This document shows, one piece after another, positions 18,601 to 28,600 of a stretch of 64,000 bases of DNA; the stretch's first letter is position 1, and the number at the start of each line of letters is the position of its first letter. The DNA is taken from NCBI RefSeq assembly GCF_000321225.1, contig NW_004452110.1:165705-229704 (forward strand). Direction: 5' to 3'. The stretch comes from Odobenus rosmarus divergens (Eukaryota > Chordata > Mammalia > Carnivora > Odobenidae). The notes under the pieces are model-generated. The model did not search any database. It had not been told where the DNA came from and saw nothing but the letters and a program-made list of their open reading frames with translations. The translations under genes were made by a program, and so were the position numbers.

Positions 18601-20970
18601 ACCCTTTGAGATCCCCAGCCCTCTCCCAGGACCCTGGTGAGGGTGGGCAACTTGAACACGTGTGTGCTCCTGGAAGGCAGAGCCTGAGGCCAGAGTCGGC
18701 CACAGGGAGCTAGAGCCCTGGGGGAGGCTGGGGCTTAGCCAGCCTAGCAAGTGCCTTCCAATCAATTTACACAATTGGCCTAGGTCTTCCTGTATTAATC
18801 ATCCTTTATGACGCCGTAAATTAAACACAGGCATTTAATACAAAAGCTTTTCCCTCACTTTGTTGAAGTCACTGAGCTCGCTCACTCCAGAAGATCCACC
18901 TACCTGGGCTATGGGGTTTGACACCGCTCTGCTCCTGCCCTGCTGTGCACAGGAGGGTCGGGCCTGGGGTGGTGGAAGGATGGGGGGCTCCTGAAGAGCA
19001 CGGAAGCCACAGCCCACCCCTCCCTTTGCTTGGCTGACTGGTTCGTAAGGGTTGCCAGGTTCCATGCCCTTAGGTGCTCCTGGCCCAGTGGGGATGAGTG
19101 CTGGTGTGGCAGCTGGGCGGGTCTAGGGGTTTGGCTGCCAACTCCACTCTTGGTCACTGAATGCTCTTGGCCAGGTTGCTCCATTTTTCCAAGCCTCAGT
19201 TTCCCCACCTGTGAATGGTGCTAACGATGTCTACCTCTGCTGGTGGGTCGATACCAGCCCACAGTAAGCATGACCAGCGGCTATTCTCAGCTAGAGGACA
19301 GGGCTGCCAACATTTCTCAGCTGCCCACTATGGGTCAGTCCCTGGGCTCACGTAATTCTTCCAGCTGGTCAGTATACCAAGCAAGGATGGTCATCCCTAT
19401 CTTACAGACAAGAAACTTGAAAATGTGAGCCAAAGTCCAGTAACATTCTAGCAAATGGCAGAGCTGGGATTCGAACTCAGGTTGGTAAGATTCTAGATGC
19501 TGGGATCCTCACCACTTCACTAGCATTTGTGAACGGGTTTGTCTAATCTACTAAACCACAGTGGCTCTGAGGGCAGCAACTGTATTTCATTCCTTCCATC
19601 CTTCCACTGCCCCACATGCTGTGCACACTGCTGTACACTGTTGGCAAATACTAATAGCCCGTTCTAGAGGAACAAAGAAACGGAGGGCCGGACATCCTGG
19701 GGAGGACGAGAGTGGCTTCTTAACAACAGGTGCTTTCGTGGAGGATGAAGGAGGAGGTGGGTCTGATGGCGAAGCTGTCCACGGCCTCTCCGCTGCATTC
19801 GTCCTGCCATGTGGATGCTTAGATATGGCCGCAGCAAAATGAAAAGCGATCAGCTCACTCCCAGACATGCTTGTCCCCTGCCAAGGACATCTTGGGCCAA
19901 AGATCTGGACATGAATTGCTCCTTATCCTAAAGAGAAGCTGAGTTTCACCTGTCGCTCCTCCTACCAAAGCGAGCCCAAGGCCAGATGGCGGATGAATGC
20001 TTTAAGCTGAATATTTTCAAACACTGTAAACTGTCATACCAGGGAGGAGAAATGACAGAGGTCTCTTTAAAGCTCTTTTCAGCGGGGGGGGGGGGGGGGG
20101 GGGGGGGGGTGGAGAGCAGACAACCACCCTGGGCTCTGTCCTTTTTTTCAGGTTATGGTCACATCTACCCGGTCACCAGGCTCGGCAAATACTTGTGCAT
20201 GCTCTACGCCCTCTTTGGCATCCCCCTGATGTTCCTAGTCCTCACGGACATGGGTGACATCCTGGCCACCATCCTGTCCACGTCTTACCATCGGTTCCAA
20301 AAACTCCCATTCTTCCCACCTCCCCTCCCCTTACTGGTGCTCCCGCCTGCTCTGCAGAAAGCTGGCCACCATGCCCGCGGGCGAGGCTGTCCCAAGGATT
20401 GTCAGAGATGCCCAAGAGCTTCCGGGCCCCAAACCCGGCCCGTGTCCGTCCACCCCAAGCAGCAACACAGATCTGTTCGAGAGACTTCTTGCACGAGAGA
20501 AGCGGAACACGCTGCACCCGCCCCCGCGGGCCGTACAGAGGACTAACTCGTGTCCCGAGCTGGTGTCAGGAAGACTCTCCTACTCGGTCATCAGCAGTCT
20601 GGACCAGGTGGGACGGCAGGTGGAGAAGCTGGACATGCCCCTCCCGGTCATCGCCCTCCTTGTGTTCGCCTACATTTCCTGTGTGGCCGCCATCCTCCCC
20701 ATCTGGGAGAAGAAGCTGGACTTCGAGAACGCCTTCTATTTCTGCTTCGTCACACTGACCACCATTGGGTTCGGGGATACCATTTTAGAACACCCCCACT
20801 TCTTCTTGTTCTTCTCCATTTATATCATCATTGGGATGGAGATCGTGTGCATCACTCTCACCATCCCGTGCATCACTTTCAAGTTGGTGCAAAACAGGCT
20901 GATTCACATCTACAAAAATCTCGTGCTGTTCTTTGCAAAAGGGGTATTTTACCACCCTGTTAATAAGTGA
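9459..20970 (+). CDS. KCNK18: KCNK18 (TRESK two-pore-domain potassium channel), three coding exons, two frameshifts as assembled
   Basis: TRESK is a plasma-membrane background K+ channel of sensory neurons, activated by Ca2+/calcineurin. Coding exons are 9459-9679, 12304-12432 and 20152-20970, all joined in phase 1 with GT/AG sites. The product would be about 388 residues if two extra bases were ignored; human TRESK has 384. Visible parts are M1 ([11 protein letters not shown]), the pore-1 filter TVGYG, M2 ([17 protein letters not shown]), a long cytosolic loop with the 14-3-3-type site RTNSCPE, M3 ([18 protein letters not shown]), the pore-2 filter TIGFG, and M4. Read literally, the ATG frame stops at 9591-9593 and the exon 3 entry frame stops at 20544-20546. 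M4 carries seven extra codons. The family assignment is certain. Whether the locus is functional is open: it is either a young pseudogene or an intact gene with homopolymer errors in the assembly. Confidence 0.93.
10784..10883 (+). pseudogene. Partial duplicate of KCNK18 exon 1 inside intron 1
   Basis: These 100 bp match exon 1 bases 9549-9648 at 97 of 100 positions, on the same strand, 1,235 bp downstream. It encodes the M1 segment to PEFEEF and is open in frame. The match stops abruptly at both ends and lacks the exon 1 donor, so it is a fragment rather than a complete alternative exon. A pyrimidine-rich stretch ending in AG (10783-10784) lies directly before it and could be a fortuitous acceptor. 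The copy has Ser (FSAIE), as in human TRESK, where exon 1 has Leu. Exon 1 in turn keeps the ancestral-like Leu in EEFL. Confidence 0.9.
10970..11125. mobile_element. MER5A-like remnant
   Basis: AGAGCTTCTCAACCCTGGCC followed by CATCAGAATCATCCAGGGAG, typical of MER5-type elements; truncated. Confidence 0.65.
11166..11268 (-). mobile_element. Short CAN SINE variant in KCNK18 intron 1
   Basis: Only about 100 bp (head plus short body: GGGGCTCGAACTCATGGCCC). The duplication CCAA(A)CCCCATTTTG lies on both sides. Confidence 0.88.
11330..11520 (+). repeat. MIR-like remnant in KCNK18 intron 1
   Basis: TTTCACAGATTAGGAAACAG followed by GGCCAAGGTCACAAACTACA, typical of MIR. Confidence 0.7.
12304..12432 (+). 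CDS. KCNK18: KCNK18 exon 2 (cap, pore helix 1, first half of filter)
   Basis: The acceptor is CCCCAG at 12303 and the donor is GTAAGT at 12433; both ends are phase 1. It encodes [18 protein letters not shown] through [18 protein letters not shown], closely matching human TRESK. The human sequon in WFNRT is WFSRF here, so that glycosylation site is absent. The frame is open throughout. Confidence 0.93.
13040..13640 (+). repeat. Ancient interspersed repeat, family not assigned
   Basis: A purine-rich tract with AGAGGGTTTTAAGCAAGGGA and a following cassette that also appears, diverged, near 35990-36140. It belongs to an old mammalian repeat I recognise but cannot name securely. Confidence 0.4.
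15875..16035. mobile_element. MER-type hAT remnant
   Basis: The tract GGGGGCTGTCCTGTGCATTG, through CAGCATCCCTGGCCTCTACC, to GTTGAGAACTGA is a common non-autonomous DNA transposon in mammals. The exact family is not assigned. Confidence 0.6.
16036..16405. mobile_element. Two adjacent MER5-type remnants
   Basis: Segments 16036-16215 (AGCATCACCTGAGAACTTGT) and 16228-16405 (ending GTGAACCACTGA) both resemble MER5-type elements. Confidence 0.6.
16694..16834 (+). mobile_element. Short CAN SINE variant with (GAAA)n tail in KCNK18 intron 2
   Basis: SINE head at 16695, GAGTTCAAGCCCCACGTTG body, and an A-rich/(GAAA)n tail. The duplication GAAAGTAAAG(C/T)GC(G/A)TG flanks it. Confidence 0.9.
17710..17808. 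mobile_element. Small palindromic DNA-transposon (MITE-like) element
   Basis: Inverted 24-bp arms at 17710-17733 and 17785-17808 match at 22 of 24 positions and enclose about 51 bp. Short elements of this shape are non-autonomous DNA transposon copies. Confidence 0.7.
18190..18290 (+). repeat. L2-like 3' end
   Basis: AGAGGGCAGGGTTTGTGCCT to GTAGGTGCTCAATAAATGCA, typical of L2 3' ends. Confidence 0.65.
20084..20109 (+). repeat. 26-nt poly-G run just upstream of KCNK18 exon 3
   Basis: An uninterrupted G homopolymer ends 42 nt before the exon 3 boundary, between any likely branch point and upstream intron. It can form a G-quadruplex and is prone to length change and sequencing error. Confidence 0.95.
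20152..20970 (+). CDS. KCNK18: KCNK18 exon 3 (M2, cytosolic loop, M3, pore 2, M4, C-terminus), one frameshift
   Basis: The acceptor TTTTTTTCAG ends at 20151. The frame begins [16 protein letters not shown], runs through M2 and the start of the loop to RFQKLPFF, then loses homology. Homology resumes one frame over ([12 protein letters not shown]), so there is a net +1 shift in the C-rich stretch 20314-20330. Downstream it is open to TGA 20968-20970 and contains EAVPRIVRD (20383-20409; calcineurin-docking position), RTNSCPEL (14-3-3/MARK site, from 20539), M3, the filter TIGFGDT and M4. M4 contains a seven-codon insertion near 20848-20877. The C-terminus is [13 protein letters not shown]. The entry frame itself stops at 20544-20546. 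Confidence 0.9.
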
Positions 20971-23540
20971 AATCTCTGCCATCTCTTGTGTGACAAACAC
21001 CAGCTGAGCTGGTTTCCTTGCGTTGTCTGTTGGGGGCCAGGGTTGGAACACCAGTTGGAACTGGTGTCCCTGCAGCCTGTCCCCTGAGACCTTGGGGCTT
21101 AGAGACAAATCCTGCATGTGGGCTGATTTTGGTCCTGAGGCCCTGCAGAAACATGGCTAATGCCCTTCATATCAAGACGTCAGACAAAAACTATCACCAT
21201 CCTCCAAAGCCCGGTTAATTGGAGCCCCACCTTCATTTTTCAAATGTCCCACCTGATGTAGATGAAAGCACCTTATGAATGTCACAGCTTTTCTTGAGTC
21301 ACCAGAAAAAAAATTACCATTGCTCTTGCAATTTGTACTTTCAGCTCAATTAACATCTTCCCGAGCTACTGCCTGTTCACCCTTGATGAAACAGAGTGAG
21401 TCTGAACCACCTCTTTTCTTGAATGGCTTCATGGATGTGTGCAAGGTCAGCCCAAACCTGGCCCACCCAAAATGCACTGAGGCCAGGGTGGGATTGTCAC
21501 CTGTGTTCTCAGGGGCCTGGGCTATTTCAACTGCCAGATTCTCTGTAGACCAGTGTTGTCTCTAGGGTGGAGGGCTGGCGCCTCCTGAGAGAGTAGGCGT
21601 GTGCAAATGTTGATGCCCAGGTGGATGGTTGGTACAGGAGAGGGTTGGCGCTCAGTGAGGGGGATATGCTCCTGAGCTGTTCCCGATTGAGTTGGCATGT
21701 GAATGAGCTGAGCTATATAGCAGATGCTGTAGATGCCCCACTCTTATGCCCTGGCACTCCAGCTTCCTTTGCCTGAGAACTGTCCCTAGTCACTAAAGCA
21801 CGGGCCTATGCGGGGCAGGCTAGAAGTGCCAACGGGTGAGCGCTCCTGGGCGTACCCCTCAATCAACAACTAACAGGAACAGGTGGATGGATGGTGCCCA
21901 GCTGCTTGCCCCTCCCACGGGCTGACTCTGGGTCGTATCCAACACTGTCTTGCCGAGTTCCCCAGTGGAATGGAGCCTCAGTTGCTCATCCACATCGCCT
22001 GCCTTGGCCTCCTTCATCTCGGTTTCATTTCTCCATTTCTCTTGAGATCACCCCCAAATGACCCACTTGCACACAAATCCTTGTCTCAGAGTCACTCCTG
22101 GGAAGCCCAGCCGGGGAGAGGATGTAACAAATCAGTGTGTGGACATGCTTGGGGTAGTACAAGTCTTCCTAGTTCCTCGGTTGGTTATGAGAAATGTCTT
22201 ATTTGAGAGAATCAACGTTTCTGGAAAACTTCTTTGAGAGAATCTTGGAAATCTGGTAATTCACAAAATGAGTCCCTGGGTAAGTGATGAACTTTGCTCC
22301 AGGGTATAGCACAAAAATTGCAAAAACCAATAAAAAGTGCCAGGAGGTTCCAATTAGAAAGGAAAGGAAGCACCTACCTTTTGAACCTTTTCTATTCTGC
22401 CTTAGGTTCAGGTCACCGCCAAGGGACAGCTCTCAGAGGGGCCTCGGGTCTTCTTTTCTGGATCTTTCCTCCTCCTCCCCACAACTATGAGGTTCCTGCC
22501 CCTTCAACACTTTAAGACCTGCCTCAGGAAAGGGAATTGGCAAGGTGTAAGCAAGAACCACTGAGAGACAAAAAGCACCGAAAGTGGGATTTCAGGCAGC
22601 AGCTCACCAGGATGAGGGTTTTTACGGGGTTTCTTGACATCCCTGAAATCACAGCGGCCCAGGTGCAGCAAAACCCCTTGAACTCAAAGGTCAATCCAGA
22701 CCGGCCACTCAAATGAGAGCACACGACCGGACCAAAGGGCTATTCAAGGTTCATTCAGTTCTACCAACATTTATGGAGTGATTGTTACTTTCCACTCTCA
22801 AAGAGGATTCCAAAGATTAATCAGGTACATCCTAGAAGCATGGAGGTAATTACAGGTGGTTTCGAATTTCTCAGCCACTCCCTTCTGGAGGCAATAGCAA
22901 GTCCTGTTCGAATGCAAACATGCAGTTTGTTAGGGATACATATCATGTAAATTAAGCATCACGATCATTTGCTTATTGCACTTGCCAGTGGGTGTTCTGC
23001 GGTTCTGGGGAAATGGCCCAGCATGCCTTCCTGGTCCTCATTTCTTGCCCATATGCACCCCATATTCCAGCCACCTTGAGCTATTTATTTCTGCATCCCT
23101 GTGCGGGAATGTGAATTCATTCCTCCAAGGATTTGCTAGGGGGTTCTCAACCTAGCCTGTACACTAATACCCAAGGGGCTTCAAAGAATTCACGCGTCTC
23201 TCTCCCCTCTCCAAGAGACTCAGTCATTGGTCTGGGGTGCCACCTGGGTAGTGGGGTATTGGGGTGATTGAGTGTGTGGTCAGAGTTGAGAACCAGCTGC
23301 TCTCTTGGCCTGAATGCCTTTCTCTCATCCAGGATAGATGAAGACTCATCTTTGAGGTTCAGCGCACATGGCACCTCCTCTGGGTAGTGACCCCTGACTC
23401 TTGGGAGTGATCACCACAGTCTCCCCCACACTCCCACTGCACCCACTCTAATCCCTTCCTTAGTTACAGTACTGTAGCTGGGCCCTCTCCAAACTCAGGT
23501 CTGCCCTGCTAAAGATGGTGTCTTTTTCCATCATCATTGT

Positions 23541-23701
23541 TTTTTAGATTTAATTTAATTTAATTTAATTTAATCTTATTTCTTAAGTAGGCTCTATGCC
23601 CAGTGTGGAGCCCAATGAGGGACTCAATCTCATGACCCTGAGATCAAGACCTGAGCTGAGATAAAGAATCAGACTGTTAACCAACTGAGCCCCCAGGGTC
23701 C
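23541..23701 (-). mobile_element. CAN SINE variant with (TTTAA)n tail
   Basis: Inverted SINE body (AAGTAGGCTCTATGCCCAGTG) with a pentameric TTTAA repeat at the tail. CCATCATCA flanks it on both sides. Confidence 0.85.
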
Positions 23702-23799
23702 CCATCATCAGTGTTCTTGCTCCCTTGTCATCTTCCTAGCCTGCTCTGCAGTGTCAGCCGCATACATATAGGGGGACCGAGGGCAGGACTAGGTGCCAA

Positions 23800-24000
23800 A
23801 GGAGGTCAGCCAGCATTTACCGCACACCTACCATATCCAGGCCCGGAGCTGAGTCCTCATGTGCACCATCTTATATAACATTCCCTGCAGTGCTGAGAGA
23901 ATGGTGCCCATTTTACAGGTGAGGAAGCCGAGGCCGAGTAACTAGCTCAGGGACTCACCGCTAGGAAGTGGCAAAGCTAGAATTCACACCCAGGTCTAAT
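23800..24000 (+). repeat. MIR-like SINE remnant
   Basis: The core ATGGTGCCCATTTTACAGGT, with GAGGAAGC and AACTAGCTCAGGGACTCACC following, is typical of MIR. Confidence 0.7.
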
Positions 24001-24004
24001 CTGA

Positions 24005-24405
24005 CTCTAAGTGGTTCTCAGTGGACCACCTGCATCAGCATCCCCCAGGAACTTGTTGGAAATGCAGATTCTCAGGCTCCATCCAAGACCTCCTGGACCA
24101 AAATACTGGACAGTGAGCTTGGCAGTTTTCACAAGCCTTCCAGAGGATTCTGATGTTTGATTAAGAAAGTTTCATTGTCTTGGGGCGCCTGGGTGGCTCA
24201 GTCGTTAAGCGGCTGCCTTCGGCTCAGGTCATGATCCCAGGGTCCTGGGATCGAGCCCCGCATCGGGCTCCCTGCTCAGCGGGAAGCCTGCTTTTCCCTC
24301 TCCCACTCCCCCTGCTTGTGTTCCCTCTCTCGCTGAATAAAATCTTTAAAAAAAAAAAAAAAAAAAAAGTTTCATTTCTCAAGCTTGAAAACCACTGCTC
24401 TAACT
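24005..24405. mobile_element. MER5A-like element split by a SINE
   Basis: The left part, from GTGGTTCTCAGTGGACCACC, and the right part, AAGCTTGAAAACCACTGCTC, surround the SINE at 24182-24367. Confidence 0.7.
24182..24367 (+). mobile_element. CAN SINE inserted into a MER5A-like element
   Basis: Young-looking SINE with a 22-nt A tail. The duplication AGTTTCATT(G/T)TC flanks it, and MER5A-like sequence continues on each side. Confidence 0.92.
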
Positions 24406-25260
24406 GCTGTATTCACAGCCTCCCTGAGTGTCACCAGCCGATGGGGACAGTCACCTGGGGGAAGGCATGAGGTCTCCTGGATGGGGAAAGCACACTGCAG
24501 GGGTAGTCCGGCCAGGAAGGCCTCCTGCAGACTGGAATGGATCCTGTCCCCAAAAGAGCTAACCCTCTGTCTTCTCCAAACTCAGGCTATGTCTTGGTGA
24601 TCAGGGGAGCCTGCTTTCTGCAGGGCCGGGCCTCACCTGGGGGCTCATGATCAAACTTCCCAGCAGCACTGGGCTCTCTAGGAATGGCTGCAAGGTTTCA
24701 GCTTGGCTAGAGTCAGCGTGGGGAATTAGGGGACTTGGAAGTGGCCCGGAAGCTCCTGGACTGGAGGCAGAAGGAAGTATTTCGGTGATCACCTACTGCA
24801 TCTCCGACTCAGGGGGCAGAACCTCCCGGTGCAGATGCACAGTGCATCTCTGACATCCAGGCACCTGGACCAAAGCCTTTGGAAGGCGCTGCCCCAGCAG
24901 CCGTGGAGGTCGCCCTATCCAGTTGTGCATCAGCCCAGCACATGGTATTGTTAGATTCCAGCCCCACCTTTTTTTAACAGAAGAAGAAACTGAACTTCTG
25001 TTCTAGAACATTAAGCAGTTCTCTCAAGATGACCCAGCCAAAGACATGGGGAAAGGTCAACGATGAAGGAGGCCCAATTCCCGCAGAGCCTGGGGGCTGC
25101 GAGAGCGAGCGCTGCCCAGGGAAGGGCAACCTGTTCTGGCCGGTGCTGCCAGGTGGGTGGGGACTCGGAGCTTCATAGGGTGGGGGAAACCGAAAGAGGA
25201 ACCGCTCCCACCAGGACCCTGGGACGGTGTCCGGCGGCTGGACCGCGTTCCCCAGAACGG

Positions 25261-25274
25261 CCAGCAGGTGACGC
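25261..25274 (+). promoter_or_regulatory. Second CTCF-like motif, one mismatch
   Basis: CCAGCAGGTGACGC is the same core with one G-to-A change, in the same orientation, 45 bp upstream of the perfect match. Confidence 0.5.
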
Positions 25275-25305
25275 AACCAGACCGCTCGAGCCCCACGCTC
25301 CGACG

Positions 25306-25319
25306 CCAGCAGGTGGCGC
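25306..25319 (+). promoter_or_regulatory. CTCF core motif match
   Basis: CCAGCAGGTGGCGC fits every position of the commonly used CTCF core CCASYAGRKGGCRS. It lies within the orphan CpG island. Confidence 0.75.
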
Positions 25320-25600
25320 GTCCGCGGCTCCGCACCTCCGGGAGGGAGCCTCGGACACTGTCTGCCGCCATGGACCCCCGAGAGTGGACGCCTCGGACTT
25401 CTGTCCTCGCCGCGGTCCCCGAAGAGGAGGCTCCTCGCCTTTCCCCCGCCGCGGACATCTGGGGAGGCAGCACATTTGTGAACCCTTGTCCTCGGAGCAG
25501 CGGTCTAGACAGCGCGCTTCTCTAATACTGCCCCTTCCCCAGTTTGGGTGGGCGGCACCAAGCCCTAGAATAAGGATCAGAGACTTCCACTGACTCCGAT

Positions 25601-28600
25601 CAAGGTCAGTGTGAAGGACAGAGGTGATCTACCTGGAGACGAAGGAAACAGAAGCTCAGGGACTTTCCGAGGCCAAGAGAAGCTCTGACAATGTGGTCAC
25701 ATAGGGGCGTGTTTTTGTATTTGTCATCCTTGGAATTTTTTTATTTGTTCTCATTCTAAACAAATATACGTGTTCTCATCTGGTTTGGATTGGGTAATTT
25801 TGCGTTCTTTTTAGGAGGGCCCCTTAAATTGAATAAACATCCATAAAACCTAGATTCCCCCTCACCCCAGCCGAGAAGGAAAAGGATGTCCAAAGGGACA
25901 GCCTCTTAAGCCAGCCACCTGCTGATTTTTCCAGCATCCTGTCCAGACAGAGGTCCAGCCACATTTCCACGGGACATCACGTCCCTTCCTGCCACCTCAG
26001 CCTGCGCACACAGTCAGGTAACCTTAAAATAACCTAACAAGATCCGTGCCCTGGTTTCTACCAGGTGGTAGGACAGCTCGCTATCCAGAGATGCCCAGAA
26101 AGAAGAAGACCGACAGAAAGGGTGAAGAGGAAGGCAATCAGATGGCCAGCCATCTGGAAACTTCCTCCAGAGCACCCCTCGGTGACATGCTGACCAGCAA
26201 GGAGCAGTGTGGCTTAGTGGTTAAGACCCTCCTTGGCCAGCCTTGAATCTTGGTAGGTTCCTTTAACTGTCCAATCGACATAAAATTAGTACCTACCTCA
26301 AAGGGTTGTGAGGATCAAACAAGATGATCCATGGAAAGTGTGGTAGCCCAGTGTCCAGCTTTGCAAGCTCTTAAAAAAATTCTAACTGTGCCCATTACTA
26401 TGACTAGGAGGCAGAAAATGGCACATTTCCATTTTTTCCAGCACCCCCCCCCGCCCACTGCCTGCGAGGTGGAAAGGGTGTGTTTAGCCTCAGTTTTCAG
26501 GACACTCTCAATGGGTCCCCCAGTGGTTCCGGGGTGGTCTGGATCGTGGGGGCTCAGGCAGGATGTGACCCCCCACCCAGGTGCGGTGCATTCTGTAGCC
26601 AACAGCCCAGCACGCAAGGGGTGGGAGGCATTCTTTCCCAGCTCCCCTCTTTGCATGCTGGGGTCCCCGTGCCCAGCTGTGTCCTTCCCCAGCCTGTGTT
26701 TGTCACTTTCTCTTGGCTTCCCCTGCACCATACCCTTTGACACTCTTTTATGGCCTTTGCTGTCCCCTTGTGCTCCAGAGTTCACACCCGAGACCCTTCA
26801 TTTCTCCTCGGCTCTACTCCCTCCCTTGTGCTCTCTAGTGGATATAAAAGCCATCTCCAGTCCTTCACCCCAGAACTCCGGATTCACAGTCTGCTTCCCC
26901 GGCAGCTCAAGTTGACATGTTCAAGATGGAGCCCAAACCTGCCCTCGGGCCCTGCTCTTCCCCATCCAGGGAGGGGCAGCCCCAGGCTTCCACGTTGCTC
27001 AAGACAGAAATCCGGGAGGCTGTCTTGATTTGGCCTTCCTGTCTTCCGCTGTGACTGGAGAGGTGCGTGTGTAGCGCCCATTTTGAGTCTACCTCCCTGA
27101 TGCAGCCAGTTGCAGGCAAGGCCCCTCACGTGTATATTTTAGAAGCTCCTGGCTGACTCTGGGGCTAGACGAATAGCCCTCAAGAAGAGCATCTCTGACG
27201 GACAGGCGCACAGTGGGTGAAGATACGTCTAATGGAGGTGGCGGCCCAGGCCATTCCCCTCCTCCCACAAAAAACCATAAGACAGCTGGATGAGAGAGGG
27301 GCCAGGCTGAGTCGGTCCTCTGGCTCCCCACCCACCCAGGTCCCAGGAAGAGCCAGGCACATGGCGAGGCTGACAGGGGGCCGTCCAGGGCTGGGAGGCC
27401 CAGACACAGTGCTCTTGTTGCCATGGAGACGGATGTGCGTCTGTTGGGCAGAGAACTTTGGAGTAGCTTGGAAGTCGGACAACAAAGGACACCTCCACCT
27501 TCGACACAAATTGTGGTTTCTTTTCATCCTCTTTGCCCTTTTATGCTCTGCTTTTGTTCTTGCCATTTAGATCAGAGAATGAGACCCTTTCAAATGCTAT
27601 AAATTCAAAACATAGGCAATTAGGGGGCCTCTCTGCGGTTGCAGCCCCCCTGTAATCTCTTTAGAAAGTAATTGCATGTGTGGTGAAACAGAGATGACTG
27701 AGCAGAAGTGGTCAGCACCTCCCAGATGTTACCTTCCAGCCAGTAATGACTGAGCACCTACTATGTGCCAGGACCGGGCTGGCGCTGGGGATTCAGTGTG
27801 GTGCAAGACCGACCCGATCGCTGCTCCATGCCTCAGTTTCCCCAGTGTAAAACAAGGGGCTGACTTGGCCCAGGGGTTTTCATGTGGAAAGAAGATCACC
27901 GTTACCTATTTTGACTGAATAGCTTTGCTTTGCTGTGTTATGTGCTCCTCTTCCCTATAACATTTTGTTTGAAGAGGGAAGTTCATAACTTAAAAAAAAA
28001 AAAAAGGAATGAAAACCAGTAGGCAAGGATTCCCTAAGGCTTTTTCCAGATGGAATGTTCCGTGCTGTTGACAGCTAAGGAGAATGCAGATTCCCCAGGC
28101 TGTTAGGACACATAGAGACTGATACACAGAAGAAGCTAGGTTGCATTTAGGATGTTTATCTACCTGGTTGACTGATATCCTGCCTTCATTTTACATAAAG
28201 TCAGGAACCTCACTGAATGTTGGAAAGAGAACGGACCCAGGGCTTTAGGCAACTGCCCTTGTCAGACTTGGGACCCCAGCCAGGCCTCAAGGCCCCGTCC
28301 ACAGCCTTTCCTCGTGGGACTTCACCTGGGCCAGCAGGCTTCAGGAACACACCCTCCTCAGAGCTCCCCCCGCCCATTCTGGCCTCAATGCACCTGCCCT
28401 GTGGTGCCTGGGGGTCTGCCGTCTCTGCCTGGCTGGACTGTGCAGTCTCAGAACACGATGTGTGTTGAGGAACTCACTGGATGAGGTGCTGGGAGTCCTG
28501 CTGGTGCTGCTTCTTCTCTGGGCCCTGCCTCTCACCCTGTGCCCTTCCTGGTTTTCTCCTTGAAATGCAGGAAAGCCCAGTGGGCAGTGTGCAGAGCAGG

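Larger units (their letters stand above)
12433..20151 (+). other. KCNK18: KCNK18 intron 2
   Basis: A 7.7-kb intron without supportable genes. It includes an ancient mammalian repeat (about 13040-13640), MIR-like sequence (15540-15670), MER-type hAT remnants (15875-16405), a CAN SINE (16694-16834), a small palindromic element (17710-17808), L2-like ends (18190-18290 and 18380-18490), a further MIR (19310-19480) and a 26-G run 42 nt before exon 3. Long reading frames here are not protein-like. Confidence 0.8.
20971..25049. other. Intergenic DNA downstream of KCNK18
   Basis: Includes the expected KCNK18 3' UTR. An AATAAA near 22329 is a possible distal polyadenylation signal, unproven. L2-like sequence (23330-23500), two SINEs, MIR and MER5A remnants make up most of the identifiable content. 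Confidence 0.6.
25050..25600. promoter_or_regulatory. Orphan CpG island between KCNK18 and SLC18A2
   Basis: A sharply bounded CpG-rich block inside otherwise ordinary intergenic DNA. It has two CTCF-like motifs and two overlapping plus-strand open frames (25063-25593, 176 codons; 25157-25525, 122 codons). Neither encodes a recognisable protein, and high GC lengthens chance frames. It could be an insulator, an unannotated lncRNA promoter, or a distal regulatory island. Confidence 0.7.
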
